The notes: generated by a model not told the origin, from the sequence alone. A stretch of 64,000 bases of DNA from Methylobacter sp. S3L5C (GCF_022788635.1 NZ_CP076024.1:310001-374000); one strand, 5' to 3'. Positions 46,351 through 56,983 are shown, numbered from the stretch's first letter. Program-made: numbers and translations.

Positions 46351-47157
46351 ATGAAATTAGATACTTATAGCACTCCCCCGCTTCAATTAAGAAACGCGCC
46401 CTTAGCTAAAAATAGTATTGAGGCTTTTAATGAATATTTTGAGATGATACCCGCACTTTCTGATGATCTTAAAAATGAAGTGTATAAACTGCGATATCAA
46501 ATATATTGCATTGAAAACAACTTTTTAAATTCTGATCATTATCCTGACAACCTGGAATTTGACGAATTTGATCCGCAATCCATACATTACCTGATTCGTC
46601 ACCGCAAGTCTGGCGAATATGCTGCGACCGTTCGACTTATCCTGCCTGATACTGATAACCCGGAAAAATTATTTCCACTGGAAATTCATAGTGAAATTGA
46701 TAATGTTAAAGTCATGCAGCTTATTGATCGAAAGCACCTGGGAGAAGTATCGCGACTTTGCGTATCGAAAGCCTTTAGAAAAAGAAAAAATGATCCGCAG
46801 TCCTTAGCAACTAACGATTCTAATCCACAGGATTTTTTTACACTCGACGAGAGACGTACTTTCTCTCTGCTTAGTGTCGCTTTAATTGCTTGTACCGTAA
46901 AGGCATGCTATGAAAACCAAATTTACTATTCATTTGGCTCCACCGAGCCACCGTGGTTTCGTCGACTATCAGCGCTGGGCATCCATTTTAAAAAAATTGG
47001 TCCACTGCTAGATTATCACGGCAAACGCTGGCCGTCTGTGATAAAAGTATCGGAAATGATTGATTGCGTCGCTGAAAAAAACCCAAATATATGGAACTTG
47101 CTCACGAATAACGGTGCTTTTTCGCAAACCAAGCATATTTGTGCACAACAACACTGA
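46351..47157 (+). CDS. PEP-CTERM/exosortase-associated acyltransferase
   Basis: The protein has 268 residues and a GNAT-like N-acyl amino acid synthase fold. The N-terminal part has NEVYKLRYQIYCIENNFLNS and LEFDEFDPQSIHYLIRHRKS, then YAATVRLILPD and LGEVSRLCVSKAFRKRK. The family (exosort_acyl) usually occurs with PEP-CTERM/exosortase systems. No exosortase or PEP-CTERM protein is in this window, so it is an orphan here. The acyl substrate is not known. Confidence 0.82.
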   Translation: MKLDTYSTPPLQLRNAPLAKNSIEAFNEYFEMIPALSDDLKNEVYKLRYQIYCIENNFLNSDHYPDNLEFDEFDPQSIHYLIRHRKSGEYAATVRLILPDTDNPEKLFPLEIHSEIDNVKVMQLIDRKHLGEVSRLCVSKAFRKRKNDPQSLATNDSNPQDFFTLDERRTFSLLSVALIACTVKACYENQIYYSFGSTEPPWFRRLSALGIHFKKIGPLLDYHGKRWPSVIKVSEMIDCVAEKNPNIWNLLTNNGAFSQTKHICAQQH

Positions 47158-47360
47158 TTAATCAATCAGCCAATTGAATATCCCATATACTTTAGCCGTC
47201 CATACTAATTGGTTATACGGCTAAAGCCCTAATAATATTGATTTAAGCTGTTCATGCTTTAACTTATATCTACACGAACTACTGAAGCTTTAATCAAATA
47301 TTGCCTATGATTGAACATCCACGAGTAACGGTCAGGGAAACTCACACTAGGCCAACAAAA

Positions 47361-49490
47361 TCACAAGGCATCAAAATTAACAGATGCTTCGAGATAAAAG
47401 CTTCTTCCCTGCATAGGCAGTGTTGTCGGCAACGAAAGAACAGTTGGCTCGTAATATTGCGTATCGAGTGCATTACGTAAAGAGGCTGCCAGATTGAGAT
47501 GGCCAAAGAGCTTTTTACCGCGTAACGTAAAGTCGATGGTTTCATAATCACTCAACTGCTGATTGGTATTGCCAGCTCTACTGCCTATCCAGTTAAGCTG
47601 GGGTTGCAATTGCCACTGTGGCAGAAACTTCCAGTCCAACGCCACGTAAACATGCTGTGCCGGTACGCCAACGACATTGGTGTTGATTGTCTCGTTAATG
47701 GCATGTTGCCATGCGTAATTGCCTTTTATATTCCATTGCTCACTCCATTGCCAGTTAGCTTCAAACTCTGTTCCATAGCCGTTTTGATTACCGCTATTCT
47801 GATAGTTACTTGCAACTACACCTGAATTAGTCACTTGTGCTATCAGATTGTTAATCTGATAATAATAAACGTTGGCTGATGTGCTTAGTGATGATATTGG
47901 ACGATAATTTAAAGCCCATTCATAAGTATTGATGGTTTCCGGCTTTAAATTGGGATTGCCCTGTACAACAGGATTATTCTGGGTAAACTGTTCTCTAAAA
48001 TTAGGTGCTCTAAAGGCCTTGCCATACATCAGCTTACTGGTGAGTTGCTTGTTAATATCCCAAACCAAAGCCACTCGCGGATTGAAGGTTCCACCAAAAT
48101 CGGAATAATGGTCATAACGCAAGCCTGTGGTCAACTGCCAATCAGTAGTAAATTGCCATTCATCCTGCGCCACCAAAGAGCCGATAGTCCGATGCGCATC
48201 AGGTAAATAAGAAAAAGGTGTACCGGTTACATTGATTAGTGCACCACCAACACCACTCTGAGTGCCATATCCAAAATTGCTACTCTGATTAGAAATCAAT
48301 TCTTCATAACGAAAAGCCGTACCAAAGCGAAGTATATGCATGTCCAGTCCCTTATAGATTGAACCCAATTCCAGAGAGGGAATTTTTTCTATTCGACCTA
48401 AATTAGTATTGAAACCATTAGGAAACCCAACCAATACACTATTATCTAATGAAATATTACCGTTGGAACCTATAGGGAACAAGGAATTATCTGGGTAGAG
48501 TTGTGTTTGAGCCTGAAAATCAGCATTTAGATAACTGGCGTGCGCGGTCAATTCCCAATTATCCAGCCAATCTTCGGTGGAAAACCGCACATCGCCTAAA
48601 AATTGTTGACCATTGGCATTTCCATTTGGATCCAAGGCACCGGCAGCACCGGCACGAACACCACCATTGGCATTAAATGCCCAGAAACCGATATCCCAAT
48701 GTTTGCGTTGCAGATTAAGATGTCCGTTATAGGTTTCATAATTGGTATTCATCGGCCCCGGAGCCAAAGAAGCGTGAGTTCCAAACGCATTATCAAAACC
48801 TGTTTGGACATCGGCGTTCATTATACGTCCCTGATCACCATCGGTACGCTGATATTGCAAAGTAGTTGAAATATCCCAACCGGCCCATTCAGCGCTCTGC
48901 TGTCCCCAGCCACTCTGGGTACCATGGTCGCCAGCACGCACCCCCAGCACAGAGCCATTGATGTCTTTGGCTGTTTTGGTAATGATATTAATAACACCGG
49001 CAAAGGCATCTGCGCCATACAAAGCAGAACCCGGCCCACGAATAACTTCGACACGCTGGATCGCCTCAAGAGGCATTTCCAGACCGCTCATTAATGTGCC
49101 ACTGAAAGGTGTAGTAATCCGGGTACCGTTTAACAGGATCAAAACCTGCGAGTTAGCTGAATTGGCGATACCACGGATGCTATAGTTATAATCATAAGAA
49201 TTTGGCTGGAGACTGGCATGGACGCCGGGGATGGTTTCCAACACCTCATGCAGCTCGGTTGCACCCATGGATTTAATTTGCTCTGCGGTCACCACACTGG
49301 TTGATGCCGCAGACTGAAAAACCGGTGTTGGCGTACCGGTGGCAATAGTAACAGTCGTTGCCGCCAGTTGTGCCGGCGTCATGGCAAAAAAATCCTCTAC
49401 ACTCTCTTCAGCACTGACGACACCTGAACTCAGATAGCTAATAAACGCCAGGCGTTTCATTAAAAACATCATTTTAACTTTCATAGTCAT
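47361..49490 (-). CDS. TonB-dependent receptor
   Basis: This 709-residue outer-membrane receptor has a signal region to about residue 27 (ending VVSAEES). The plug follows (VTIATGTPTPVFQSAASTSV, ELHEVLETIPGVHASLQPNS, IRGPGSALYGADAFAGVINI), then a barrel ending in a strand with SFYLEASVNF. The stop of the GGDEF-EAL gene overlaps the start (ATGA at 49487-49490), so the receptor is in the same operon as the two signalling genes. The ligand is unknown. Confidence 0.92.
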   Translation of the reverse strand: MTMKVKMMFLMKRLAFISYLSSGVVSAEESVEDFFAMTPAQLAATTVTIATGTPTPVFQSAASTSVVTAEQIKSMGATELHEVLETIPGVHASLQPNSYDYNYSIRGIANSANSQVLILLNGTRITTPFSGTLMSGLEMPLEAIQRVEVIRGPGSALYGADAFAGVINIITKTAKDINGSVLGVRAGDHGTQSGWGQQSAEWAGWDISTTLQYQRTDGDQGRIMNADVQTGFDNAFGTHASLAPGPMNTNYETYNGHLNLQRKHWDIGFWAFNANGGVRAGAAGALDPNGNANGQQFLGDVRFSTEDWLDNWELTAHASYLNADFQAQTQLYPDNSLFPIGSNGNISLDNSVLVGFPNGFNTNLGRIEKIPSLELGSIYKGLDMHILRFGTAFRYEELISNQSSNFGYGTQSGVGGALINVTGTPFSYLPDAHRTIGSLVAQDEWQFTTDWQLTTGLRYDHYSDFGGTFNPRVALVWDINKQLTSKLMYGKAFRAPNFREQFTQNNPVVQGNPNLKPETINTYEWALNYRPISSLSTSANVYYYQINNLIAQVTNSGVVASNYQNSGNQNGYGTEFEANWQWSEQWNIKGNYAWQHAINETINTNVVGVPAQHVYVALDWKFLPQWQLQPQLNWIGSRAGNTNQQLSDYETIDFTLRGKKLFGHLNLAASLRNALDTQYYEPTVLSLPTTLPMQGRSFYLEASVNFDAL

Positions 49491-51880
49491 GCCGGCGTAA
49501 AGGGCTTTATCAGGATAAGTTCATCCAGTGGCACCGGTTTACTGATACCGTAACCTTGCGCATAATCAACACCCAGATCCTTCAGTAGGTTGAAGATTTG
49601 TTCATTTTCAACAAATTCAGCAATGGTCTTTTTACCCATAATATGTCCAACTTCATTAATGGCTCTCACCATGGCCAAATCAACTTCATCGTCGACAATA
49701 TCTTTAACAAATAAACCGTCAATTTTAAGAAAATCGACCGGCAGGTTTTTTAAATAAGCAAACGAAGACAAACCGCTACCAAAATCATCCAGTGAGAATA
49801 AAGACCCTTGCTCTCTTAAATGATTAATAAATTTAGTGGCACTTGATAAATTGGCAATGGCAGCAGTTTCTGTTATCTCAAAACAGATTTTATTCGTTGG
49901 AATGGCCCACAAACTGAATTGTTCGGTAATAAACTTCAGCATGATCTCATCCGATAGTGAGACACCAGACAAATTAACAGAGCAAAGTGACAAGTTTTCC
50001 AGAAAATCAGGTTTGTAGGCGAGCCACTCAAATAGATGACTGATGACCCATCGATCCAATGCAGAGGCCATATTATAACGTTCGGCAGCCGGCAAAAATG
50101 CGCCAGGCGGAATAATAAAGCCGTTATCATCACGATAACGAACCAGAGTTTCAAAGTGCATCTTTTCGTGATGATCAGTAATTGAAACTATCGGTTGTCC
50201 GTAAAGACAAAAGCTGTTTTTTTCAAGGCCCCGCTGTATTTTTGATACCCATTGCATTTCTCCATGCCTTTGCGCCAACTCTTCATCATCAGGCAGGAAA
50301 ATATGCACCCGATTCCTGCCTCTGTCTTTTGCGGCATAACAGGCAGAATCGGCCTCTTTAAGGAGATCTACAGCATTACTACTGGTTGTATTAATCGATG
50401 AAATACCGATACTGACACCGACTTTAAAACTTCTGTCTTCCCAGCAAAATTGAAAATCGTTAATTATATCGCGTATTTTTTCGCAGGCTTGAAACGCCTG
50501 TCCCAACGAACATTGATACATTAACAAACCAAACTCATCACCACCCAAACGCGCTATAAAATCATTTTTGCGTAAATTTTTTCTTAATAAATCGCCCAAT
50601 TGCCTGAGCAACTCATCACCGGCAAGATGCCCACAGGTATCGTTAACGACTTTAAATTGATCCAGATCCAGATAACACAAAACATTTTCAGAGCCATCTG
50701 CGCGTAAGGCAACCAATTGATTGATGCGTCTATCAAATTCACTGCGATTTGCCAGCCCCGTCAAGGCATCATGACTGGCCTGATAAATAATTGTCTCAGT
50801 CAAATCGTGAGCTTCGGTTACATCTTCAAAAACTACCAATAAACTGCATTGCTGATTTTCATTGTCAACCAGCTTGGCGGTTGCCTTAACCCAAATAAAG
50901 CGTTTATCGAAACAAACCAGCTTAAATTCCTGTTTATGTATGGACAAGGGATTCATCAGGCAATCTTCAACCAAAGCATGCATTATTGGTAAATCATCTG
51001 AAGGCATAAAATGGAAGATCGAACGACCATGTAAATCATCAACAACCAAACCCAACTGTTTGGCACCGGTAAGATTAACCGACAAGATAAGGCCGGATTT
51101 GGAGATATTAAACAACATGGTAGGGTTGTCATCATAAAGGGCCAGATAACGATCTTTAGCCCATGTCAGAGACTGATTTTGGGCTTCAACGGTACCGATC
51201 AAAGCATTGAAGGCATCAACCAAAACACCCACTTCATCATTATTGACTTTAACCGCACGCACCGAATAATCATTGCTATCACTGATTTCTGTAACGGTAT
51301 CCAGCAGTTTTTTTATGGGTAATGAAATAAGCCGTAACAACGGTGTTGTTAAAAAGAAAGTCAATGTTGTTACACTAACCAAAACAAAAAACAGCAGTCC
51401 GGTAAATTGTATTTTTCGCCAATATGAATCTACCAAATTAGCATAAATAAAAACCGTACCCAATGTTTCAGCTTTATCTTTAATCGGCTGGACTATAGAT
51501 AAATTAGCGGCATCAAATCGGGACTTTTCATTTTCTATAGAGAGCGGACAGTTAAATTTTTCATCGTTATTTTTCGATAGCTTGACAAAAATAGTACCAC
51601 GGCCATCATAAAGACAAGCAACTTGCACATATGGTAAGGCATTAAGTACATCCAGATTCTCTTTGGCTAAATCTGTGTCATGGAACAGTAAAGCAGCGGT
51701 ACTACGGTTGCCTATAATGCTTGCCAACGTTAACAAATCATCACGAGTATTTTTCTGAAACTCTGAAATTTCAAGCAACACTAAAAATATACTGGCAAAT
51801 AATAAAGAGATAACGCTCGGAAAAACCAATGTCAGCAAGAGCTTGCGTCTTATTGAAAGATTTTCAATAAATTTAATCAT
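49487..51880 (-). CDS. Membrane CHASE8-like/HAMP/PAS/GGDEF/EAL cyclic-di-GMP enzyme (YfiN-like context)
   Basis: This 797-residue inner-membrane protein makes or degrades cyclic di-GMP. Membrane helices are at about 14-36 and 161-182, with a periplasmic sensor between. HAMP spans about 183-235 and PAS about 240-355. The GGDEF active site is intact at 446-450, with an inhibitory RxxD site at 437-440. The EAL domain has ETL at 577-579 in place of EAL and EITETA, DDFGSGLSS and LKIDGLFVKDI. Both domains look able to act. It overlaps the yfiR-like gene by ATGA. Confidence 0.93.
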   Translation of the reverse strand: MIKFIENLSIRRKLLLTLVFPSVISLLFASIFLVLLEISEFQKNTRDDLLTLASIIGNRSTAALLFHDTDLAKENLDVLNALPYVQVACLYDGRGTIFVKLSKNNDEKFNCPLSIENEKSRFDAANLSIVQPIKDKAETLGTVFIYANLVDSYWRKIQFTGLLFFVLVSVTTLTFFLTTPLLRLISLPIKKLLDTVTEISDSNDYSVRAVKVNNDEVGVLVDAFNALIGTVEAQNQSLTWAKDRYLALYDDNPTMLFNISKSGLILSVNLTGAKQLGLVVDDLHGRSIFHFMPSDDLPIMHALVEDCLMNPLSIHKQEFKLVCFDKRFIWVKATAKLVDNENQQCSLLVVFEDVTEAHDLTETIIYQASHDALTGLANRSEFDRRINQLVALRADGSENVLCYLDLDQFKVVNDTCGHLAGDELLRQLGDLLRKNLRKNDFIARLGGDEFGLLMYQCSLGQAFQACEKIRDIINDFQFCWEDRSFKVGVSIGISSINTTSSNAVDLLKEADSACYAAKDRGRNRVHIFLPDDEELAQRHGEMQWVSKIQRGLEKNSFCLYGQPIVSITDHHEKMHFETLVRYRDDNGFIIPPGAFLPAAERYNMASALDRWVISHLFEWLAYKPDFLENLSLCSVNLSGVSLSDEIMLKFITEQFSLWAIPTNKICFEITETAAIANLSSATKFINHLREQGSLFSLDDFGSGLSSFAYLKNLPVDFLKIDGLFVKDIVDDEVDLAMVRAINEVGHIMGKKTIAEFVENEQIFNLLKDLGVDYAQGYGISKPVPLDELILIKPFTPA

Positions 51881-52398
51881 TCCGCCCCCTTGACGACATC
51901 AGCGACTTCTAATAATTTTGCGCTGATTTTTAAGCCGCTCCGGGTTATCATTTCCAAATTAATTTGTAATTTTATTTTACCCTGTCTGTTAACAAAGCTA
52001 ATCATTCCGCCTTGGTCTATAAACTGTTCAGTTTCGCCCACAACCAAGGTGTTATTGAAATTCTGGCGCTGGAGCGCCTCTTTGATAGTGGAATTTACAT
52101 AAAGAATATGACAGTGCGACTCTTTATCCATACTTTTAAAGTTATCAAATCTAAATACTTTAATAACTCGCTCCATTACAGATAATTTTTCAATGGGATC
52201 AATTAATTCAGCGAAAGGATCGTCGCCCAAAATACACAGATTAAACGTTTTGGAATTATCGACAGGCCAAGTTATAAATTTGGTAAAGTTATACAAATAA
52301 CCAGCCCTTACTTTATATTCAACCACGGAATCATCTGCAAAAAGTACCGGCAAAAACGTTATACAAACCAAAGCAAAAAACACTCTAACAACTGTCAT
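51877..52398 (-). CDS. YfiR-family periplasmic regulator (DUF4154)
   Basis: This exported protein of 173 residues has a signal peptide (ALVCITFLPVLFA). The YfiR pattern follows (VEYKVRAGYLYNFTKFITWP, FNLCILGDDPFAELIDPIEK, CHILYVNSTIKEALQR) and a beta-rich end (GMISFVNRQGKIKLQINLEM). YfiR in Pseudomonas binds and represses the periplasmic side of the diguanylate cyclase YfiN. The overlap with the GGDEF-EAL gene supports the same relation here. Confidence 0.88.
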   Translation of the reverse strand: MTVVRVFFALVCITFLPVLFADDSVVEYKVRAGYLYNFTKFITWPVDNSKTFNLCILGDDPFAELIDPIEKLSVMERVIKVFRFDNFKSMDKESHCHILYVNSTIKEALQRQNFNNTLVVGETEQFIDQGGMISFVNRQGKIKLQINLEMITRSGLKISAKLLEVADVVKGAE

Positions 52399-52484
52399 TG
52401 CTTATTTTTACGTAGTTTGTTAAAAATAGGGCGTGATGAGGTAATTCTGTTGCCTTTGTCTTGTATTATTGAAAAATGTTGATT

Positions 52485-53807
52485 CTAATCTAAACTAACC
52501 AAATTAACATCATCAAAAAATTTTTTCATCACTTTTATCATATAACCATGATCCAATACACCGGCACTTTCCCGGATACTGTGCATGGCCCATAGCGGAT
52601 TACCAACATCGACTGAACGAATACCCAATCTGGCTGATGTTATCGGTCCAATAGTGCTGCCACAGCCCAAATCGTTACGATGAGAGTACTTTTGATAAGG
52701 TACGCCTGCTTGCTCACACCAATCAGCAAACATGGCCTGTGAAATGCTTTCTGTACTATAGCGGTGATTAACGTTAACTTTAATAACCGGTCCTTTATTG
52801 ACCGTTATTTTATGATCAGGATCGTAGGCTAAAGGAAAATTAGGGTGATAGCCATGTGCCATGTCGGCACTAATCATAAAACTTTTCGCCAAGGCTCTGG
52901 CAAAATCTTCGCTATTATTTTCAGCTCCTAAAGCAATGCGTTGAAGCACATCACCAAGAAAGCTGCCATCAGCACCTTTATTGCTTTCACTGCCTATTTC
53001 TTCATGATCAAAGAAAGCACAAACTAGGGTGTTATCATTATCCAACACCGAATCATCCAGTAATGCCTGTAAAGCCGCATGGCAAGAGGCTAAATTATCC
53101 AACTGACTATCGGCATAAAACTCGTTTTCGGCACCCCAAAAAACGCCTTTTTGGGTATCATAAGCCGCCAAATCCCAGGATAAAATTCGCTCGGCATCAC
53201 ACCCCGATTGCTGCTGTATGAGCTGTGAGAAATAAGCTTGGGGCAAGCATTCTTCAGCCAATGTTGACAAGATTAAAGGTAACTCATTTTGCTTATGCAG
53301 TTTTAAGCCTTCTTCATTAACCGTCCTGTTCATATGAATGGCAAGATTAGGCAATCGTAACAAAGGCCTGTCAAAATTTACTAACGAGCTAACAATAGCA
53401 TTTTGATCATTTTTATAACTGATCCGTCCGGCAAGACTTAAATCCCGATCGGTAAATGTGGCAATAATAGGACCACCATATACTTCAACTCCCAACCGTA
53501 ATAAACCATCCAGACCACTGGCTGCATTCGGTTTTATTCTTAAGCCCGGAGAATCAGTATGTGCGCCGATTATTTTAAATCCCGTTTCAACCAACGGCTT
53601 TTGGCCTTGTACAAAAATAATAATCGAGGAATCATCACGGACAACATAATATCGTCCGCCTGGCTGTAATTCCCATTTGACGGTTTCATTCAGTTTTACA
53701 AACTGAAAAGCCAAAAGTTGAGTTTCAACACTTTTAACCGCATGCCAGGGACTGGGACTGGCATCAATAAAATCCAATAAATTTTGTACCTGTTGCCGGG
53801 AATTCAC
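52485..53807 (-). CDS. apeB: M18-family aspartyl aminopeptidase
   Basis: This zinc aminopeptidase has 440 residues. Metal-binding and catalytic motifs: [60 protein letters not shown] and a C-terminal [21 protein letters not shown]18 enzymes remove acidic or neutral N-terminal residues in the cytosol. The start is GTG at 53807 overlapping the msrB stop (GTGA). Complete. Confidence 0.94.
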   Translation of the reverse strand: MNSRQQVQNLLDFIDASPSPWHAVKSVETQLLAFQFVKLNETVKWELQPGGRYYVVRDDSSIIIFVQGQKPLVETGFKIIGAHTDSPGLRIKPNAASGLDGLLRLGVEVYGGPIIATFTDRDLSLAGRISYKNDQNAIVSSLVNFDRPLLRLPNLAIHMNRTVNEEGLKLHKQNELPLILSTLAEECLPQAYFSQLIQQQSGCDAERILSWDLAAYDTQKGVFWGAENEFYADSQLDNLASCHAALQALLDDSVLDNDNTLVCAFFDHEEIGSESNKGADGSFLGDVLQRIALGAENNSEDFARALAKSFMISADMAHGYHPNFPLAYDPDHKITVNKGPVIKVNVNHRYSTESISQAMFADWCEQAGVPYQKYSHRNDLGCGSTIGPITSARLGIRSVDVGNPLWAMHSIRESAGVLDHGYMIKVMKKFFDDVNLVSLD

Positions 53808-54202
53808 GTTTTTTCTTTTAAATCAAGCGATGCTGAGTTAATGCAATAACGCAGACCGGTAGGTTCAGGACCATCTTCAAACACATGCCCCAAATGTGCA
53901 TGACAGACTTTACAGGTCACTTCAACACGGCGCATGCCATGACTGGCATCAATATGCTGGGCCACACTACCTTCCGGTAAATCAGTCCAGAAACTTGGCC
54001 AACCTGAACCTGAGTCATATTTTGCTTCCGAATCAAACAAGGGACTACCGCAACAAATACATTGGTAAATACCGGTCTTTTTACAATCGTTATATTTTCC
54101 TGTAAAAGGTGGCTCGGTGCCTTTTAAGCGACAAATACTAAATTGTTCCGGTGTTAACTTATCCGCCCACTCCTCGTTATTCGTGCGTTTTTTATCCGTC
54201 AT
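53804..54202 (-). CDS. msrB: Peptide-methionine (R)-S-oxide reductase
   Basis: MsrB repairs methionine-R-sulfoxide in proteins. It has 132 residues. The zinc CxxC pairs are [20 protein letters not shown] and [20 protein letters not shown]; the catalytic Cys is in [10 protein letters not shown]. All are present. It is coupled to apeB by a four-base overlap. Confidence 0.96.
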   Translation of the reverse strand: MTDKKRTNNEEWADKLTPEQFSICRLKGTEPPFTGKYNDCKKTGIYQCICCGSPLFDSEAKYDSGSGWPSFWTDLPEGSVAQHIDASHGMRRVEVTCKVCHAHLGHVFEDGPEPTGLRYCINSASLDLKEKT

Positions 54203-54301
54203 GGTTATACGTCCCTACGATGCAAAGCGATCATTGTACGCGATGACTACAGCATCGCCAAAAGTTGAACGACATAACTGCTATCAACTGTTTTTTGTTT
54301 T

Positions 54302-55093
54302 TTAATACCACATTAATTTTGCCGCCATGACAAAAAGCAGTAGCGAAAAGTAACGTTTTAATTTTGCTGCCGGTAGCTTGTGAGCCAACTTGGCTCCTAT
54401 GGGTGCAGTAGCGATACTGCTTAACCCGGTACCGATAAAAACAGGCAAATAAACATAGCCTAAACTCCATTCAGGAAGACCCAAGATTTTCCAGCCCAAA
54501 ATTGCATAACTGACCGTGCCTGCAATCGCTATCGGTAAACCACAAGCACTTGATACTGCCACGGCATTGCGCATAAGCATTTGCCCTCTTACCAGATACG
54601 GTACAGTGAGCGTACCGCCACCGATGCCAACGATTGACGACAGCAAGCCAATAATATTTGCCACCAAAAAATCCAAAATTCTGGATTGCTTTATCTGATC
54701 AGATTTTGGCTTTATCTGCAAAGCCATTTGTATCGCAACATATAACAAAAAAACCACCAAAATGATCCGTAACGTATCAGCATTTATATGTTTGGCGATT
54801 ACGGCCCCAACCGCTGCACCGATAATAATTCCGGGGCTTAACGAGAACACTTTACCCCATACCACTGATCCCAGACGATGATGGGCTGAAATAGAGGCAA
54901 TTGCCGTTAAAATAATAGATGCTAAAGAAGTAGCTACCGCCATCAGCATTATCAACTCTGCCGGGAAGCCTTGAGCCGTAAACAAAATGACCAGAACCGG
55001 CACAATAACCAAGCCACCCCCTATACCAAATAATCCAGCCAATAAACCGGTGACCATACCCAATACAATACTTACCAAAAAAATTTCTATCAC
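54302..55093 (-). CDS. TSUP-family (TauE/SafE) membrane permease
   Basis: This integral membrane protein of 263 residues has about eight helices. The family pattern is GMVTGLLAGLFGIGGGLVIV near the N-terminus and GLLSSIVGIGGGTLTVPYLV in the middle, two Gly-rich repeats of the TSUP fold. TSUP proteins transport anions such as sulfite, sulfonates or other sulfur compounds. Substrate not readable. The start is GTG at 55093. Confidence 0.88.
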   Translation of the reverse strand: MIEIFLVSIVLGMVTGLLAGLFGIGGGLVIVPVLVILFTAQGFPAELIMLMAVATSLASIILTAIASISAHHRLGSVVWGKVFSLSPGIIIGAAVGAVIAKHINADTLRIILVVFLLYVAIQMALQIKPKSDQIKQSRILDFLVANIIGLLSSIVGIGGGTLTVPYLVRGQMLMRNAVAVSSACGLPIAIAGTVSYAILGWKILGLPEWSLGYVYLPVFIGTGLSSIATAPIGAKLAHKLPAAKLKRYFSLLLFVMAAKLMWY

Positions 55094-55229
55094 AATGCAC
55101 CTTAATGATTAATAACCAACATCAAACTCTATTCCTTGAGTAACCTGCCATTCAGCCTTACTTATGAAACTTTTTTGGGTAAGCTTGTGCTATTCTAGGT
55201 TGAATCGACAAACAACTTATAATAAATTG

Positions 55230-56462
55230 ATGGAAACATACCTTGTTGGCGGTGCAGTGCGCGATCAGTTACTTGGGCTTCCAGTCACGGAAAGAGACTG
55301 GGTGGTGATTGGTGAGACACCAGAATCCATGGTGAAACAAGGATTTAAACCTGTTGGAAAAGATTTTCCAGTATTTTTACACCCGCAAAGTCATGATGAA
55401 TATGCGTTGGCCAGAACAGAGCGAAAAACCGCACCCGGTTATAAAGGTTTTGCTGTGCATGCCTCCCCTGAAGTCAGTCTGGAACAGGATTTAATCCGTC
55501 GTGATCTGACTATCAATGCCATAGCAATGACACCAAAAGGAGAGCTTATTGATCCTTACGGAGGCCAACAGGATATTAAAAATAAAATTTTTCGGCATAT
55601 ATCACCCGCTTTTGCTGAAGATCCTGTGCGCATTTTGCGTGTTGCCCGTTTTGCAGCACGCTATGGACATCTGGGTTTCACGCTCGCTGAAGAAACCAGA
55701 GAACTTATGCAAGCTATGGTCGCAGCAGGTGAAGTCGATTACCTTGTGCCTGAGCGGGTTTGGGCTGAATTATATAAAGTACTCAAAGAACAATCGCCCT
55801 CGGCATTTTTTTATACCTTAAAAAGCTGTACGGCATTGGCAATAATCTTCCCGGAAATAAATTGTCTGTTTGGTGTGCCACAACCGGAAAAATATCACCC
55901 TGAAATTGATACCGGTTTGCACAGTATGCTGTGCCTGCAACAAGCCGTTAACTTGTCAACCAGCCCTGAAGTCAGATTTGCAGCCTTGGTCCACGACCTG
56001 GGCAAAGGTATCACGCCACAGGAAAACTGGCCACATCATTATGGTCATGAAACAATTGGCTTGCCCATCCTGGAAAAACTCTGCGCCCGCTTACGGGTAC
56101 CTAACGCGTTTAAAGCATTAGCCATTCACGTCATGCAATATCACACGCATTGTCATAAAGTTTTTGACTTACGCGCAGCAACTTTAACTGATGTTTTAAA
56201 TGTATTAGGTGCGTTTAAAGCAAACAATACGCTAAATGAATTTTTACTGGCTTGCGAAGCAGATGCCAAAGGCCGAACCGGACTTGAACAAACTCCCTAC
56301 CCTCAGGCAGAACTGATAAAGCTGGCCGCGAAATCAGCTGCCTCTGTAGACACCTCGGCTATTTTAGACAGTGAGCTTAAAGGTCCACAAATCGGCACAG
56401 CAATTCGTCATTTACGCATTAAAGCCGTTGCCGAGGTTATCAATACCTTTAAAGCACTGTAA
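55230..56462 (+). CDS. cca: CCA tRNA nucleotidyltransferase (multifunctional)
   Basis: The enzyme adds or repairs the tRNA 3' CCA end. METYLVGGAVRDQLLGLPVT begins at ATG 55230; 410 residues is close to E. coli Cca. The DxD motif is in TERDWVVIG, followed by LARTERKTAPGYKGF and DLIRRDLTINAIAM. The C-terminal HD phosphohydrolase domain has RFAALVHDLGKGITP. The frame is open to 55164 but that extension is not expected. Confidence 0.96.
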   Translation: METYLVGGAVRDQLLGLPVTERDWVVIGETPESMVKQGFKPVGKDFPVFLHPQSHDEYALARTERKTAPGYKGFAVHASPEVSLEQDLIRRDLTINAIAMTPKGELIDPYGGQQDIKNKIFRHISPAFAEDPVRILRVARFAARYGHLGFTLAEETRELMQAMVAAGEVDYLVPERVWAELYKVLKEQSPSAFFYTLKSCTALAIIFPEINCLFGVPQPEKYHPEIDTGLHSMLCLQQAVNLSTSPEVRFAALVHDLGKGITPQENWPHHYGHETIGLPILEKLCARLRVPNAFKALAIHVMQYHTHCHKVFDLRAATLTDVLNVLGAFKANNTLNEFLLACEADAKGRTGLEQTPYPQAELIKLAAKSAASVDTSAILDSELKGPQIGTAIRHLRIKAVAEVINTFKAL

Positions 56463-56500
56463 AATACCCGTAACTTTTAACCAACCTTGAACTGGACGCC

Positions 56501-56983
56501 ATGCCTTCCTTTGACATTATTTCCGAATTTGATACCCACGAAGTTAAAAACGCTATTGACCAGGCGAATAAAGAAGTTGCCACCCGTTTTGATTTTAAAG
56601 GCACAAACTCATCCATTGAACTGACTGATGACAAGCTGATTATGATTTCTGAATCAACCTTTCAGTTACAACAAATATTCAGTGTAGTCTGTACAAAACT
56701 CAGTCGACGCGGCGTTGACGTGGGTTGTATGGACGTCGGTGATGCCAAGGGTAGCGGTAAAATGATGCGCCAGGAAATCACATTAAAGCAAGGCCTTGAG
56801 AGCACCTTGGCAAAAAAAATCGTTAAACTAATTAAAGACAAAAAACTCAAAGTGCAAGCTGCCATTCAAGGCGATAAGGTCAGAGTAACCGGGAAAAAAC
56901 GCGATGACTTGCAAGAAGTTATTCAAATGCTAAAAGATGAAAAAATGGAAATGCCTCTGCAATACGATAATTTCAGGGATTAA
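56501..56983 (+). CDS. yajQ: YajQ-family cyclic-di-GMP-binding protein
   Basis: This 160-residue protein has the YajQ fold: MPSFDIISEFDTHEVKNAID, TRFDFKGTNSSIELTDDKLI and KIVKLIKDKKLKVQAAIQGD. YajQ homologs have been shown in Xanthomonas and Pseudomonas to bind cyclic di-GMP and to affect transcription. It could respond to signals such as those from the GGDEF-EAL protein upstream. Its stop is shared (TTAA) with the convergent CPBP gene. Confidence 0.95.
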   Translation: MPSFDIISEFDTHEVKNAIDQANKEVATRFDFKGTNSSIELTDDKLIMISESTFQLQQIFSVVCTKLSRRGVDVGCMDVGDAKGSGKMMRQEITLKQGLESTLAKKIVKLIKDKKLKVQAAIQGDKVRVTGKKRDDLQEVIQMLKDEKMEMPLQYDNFRD

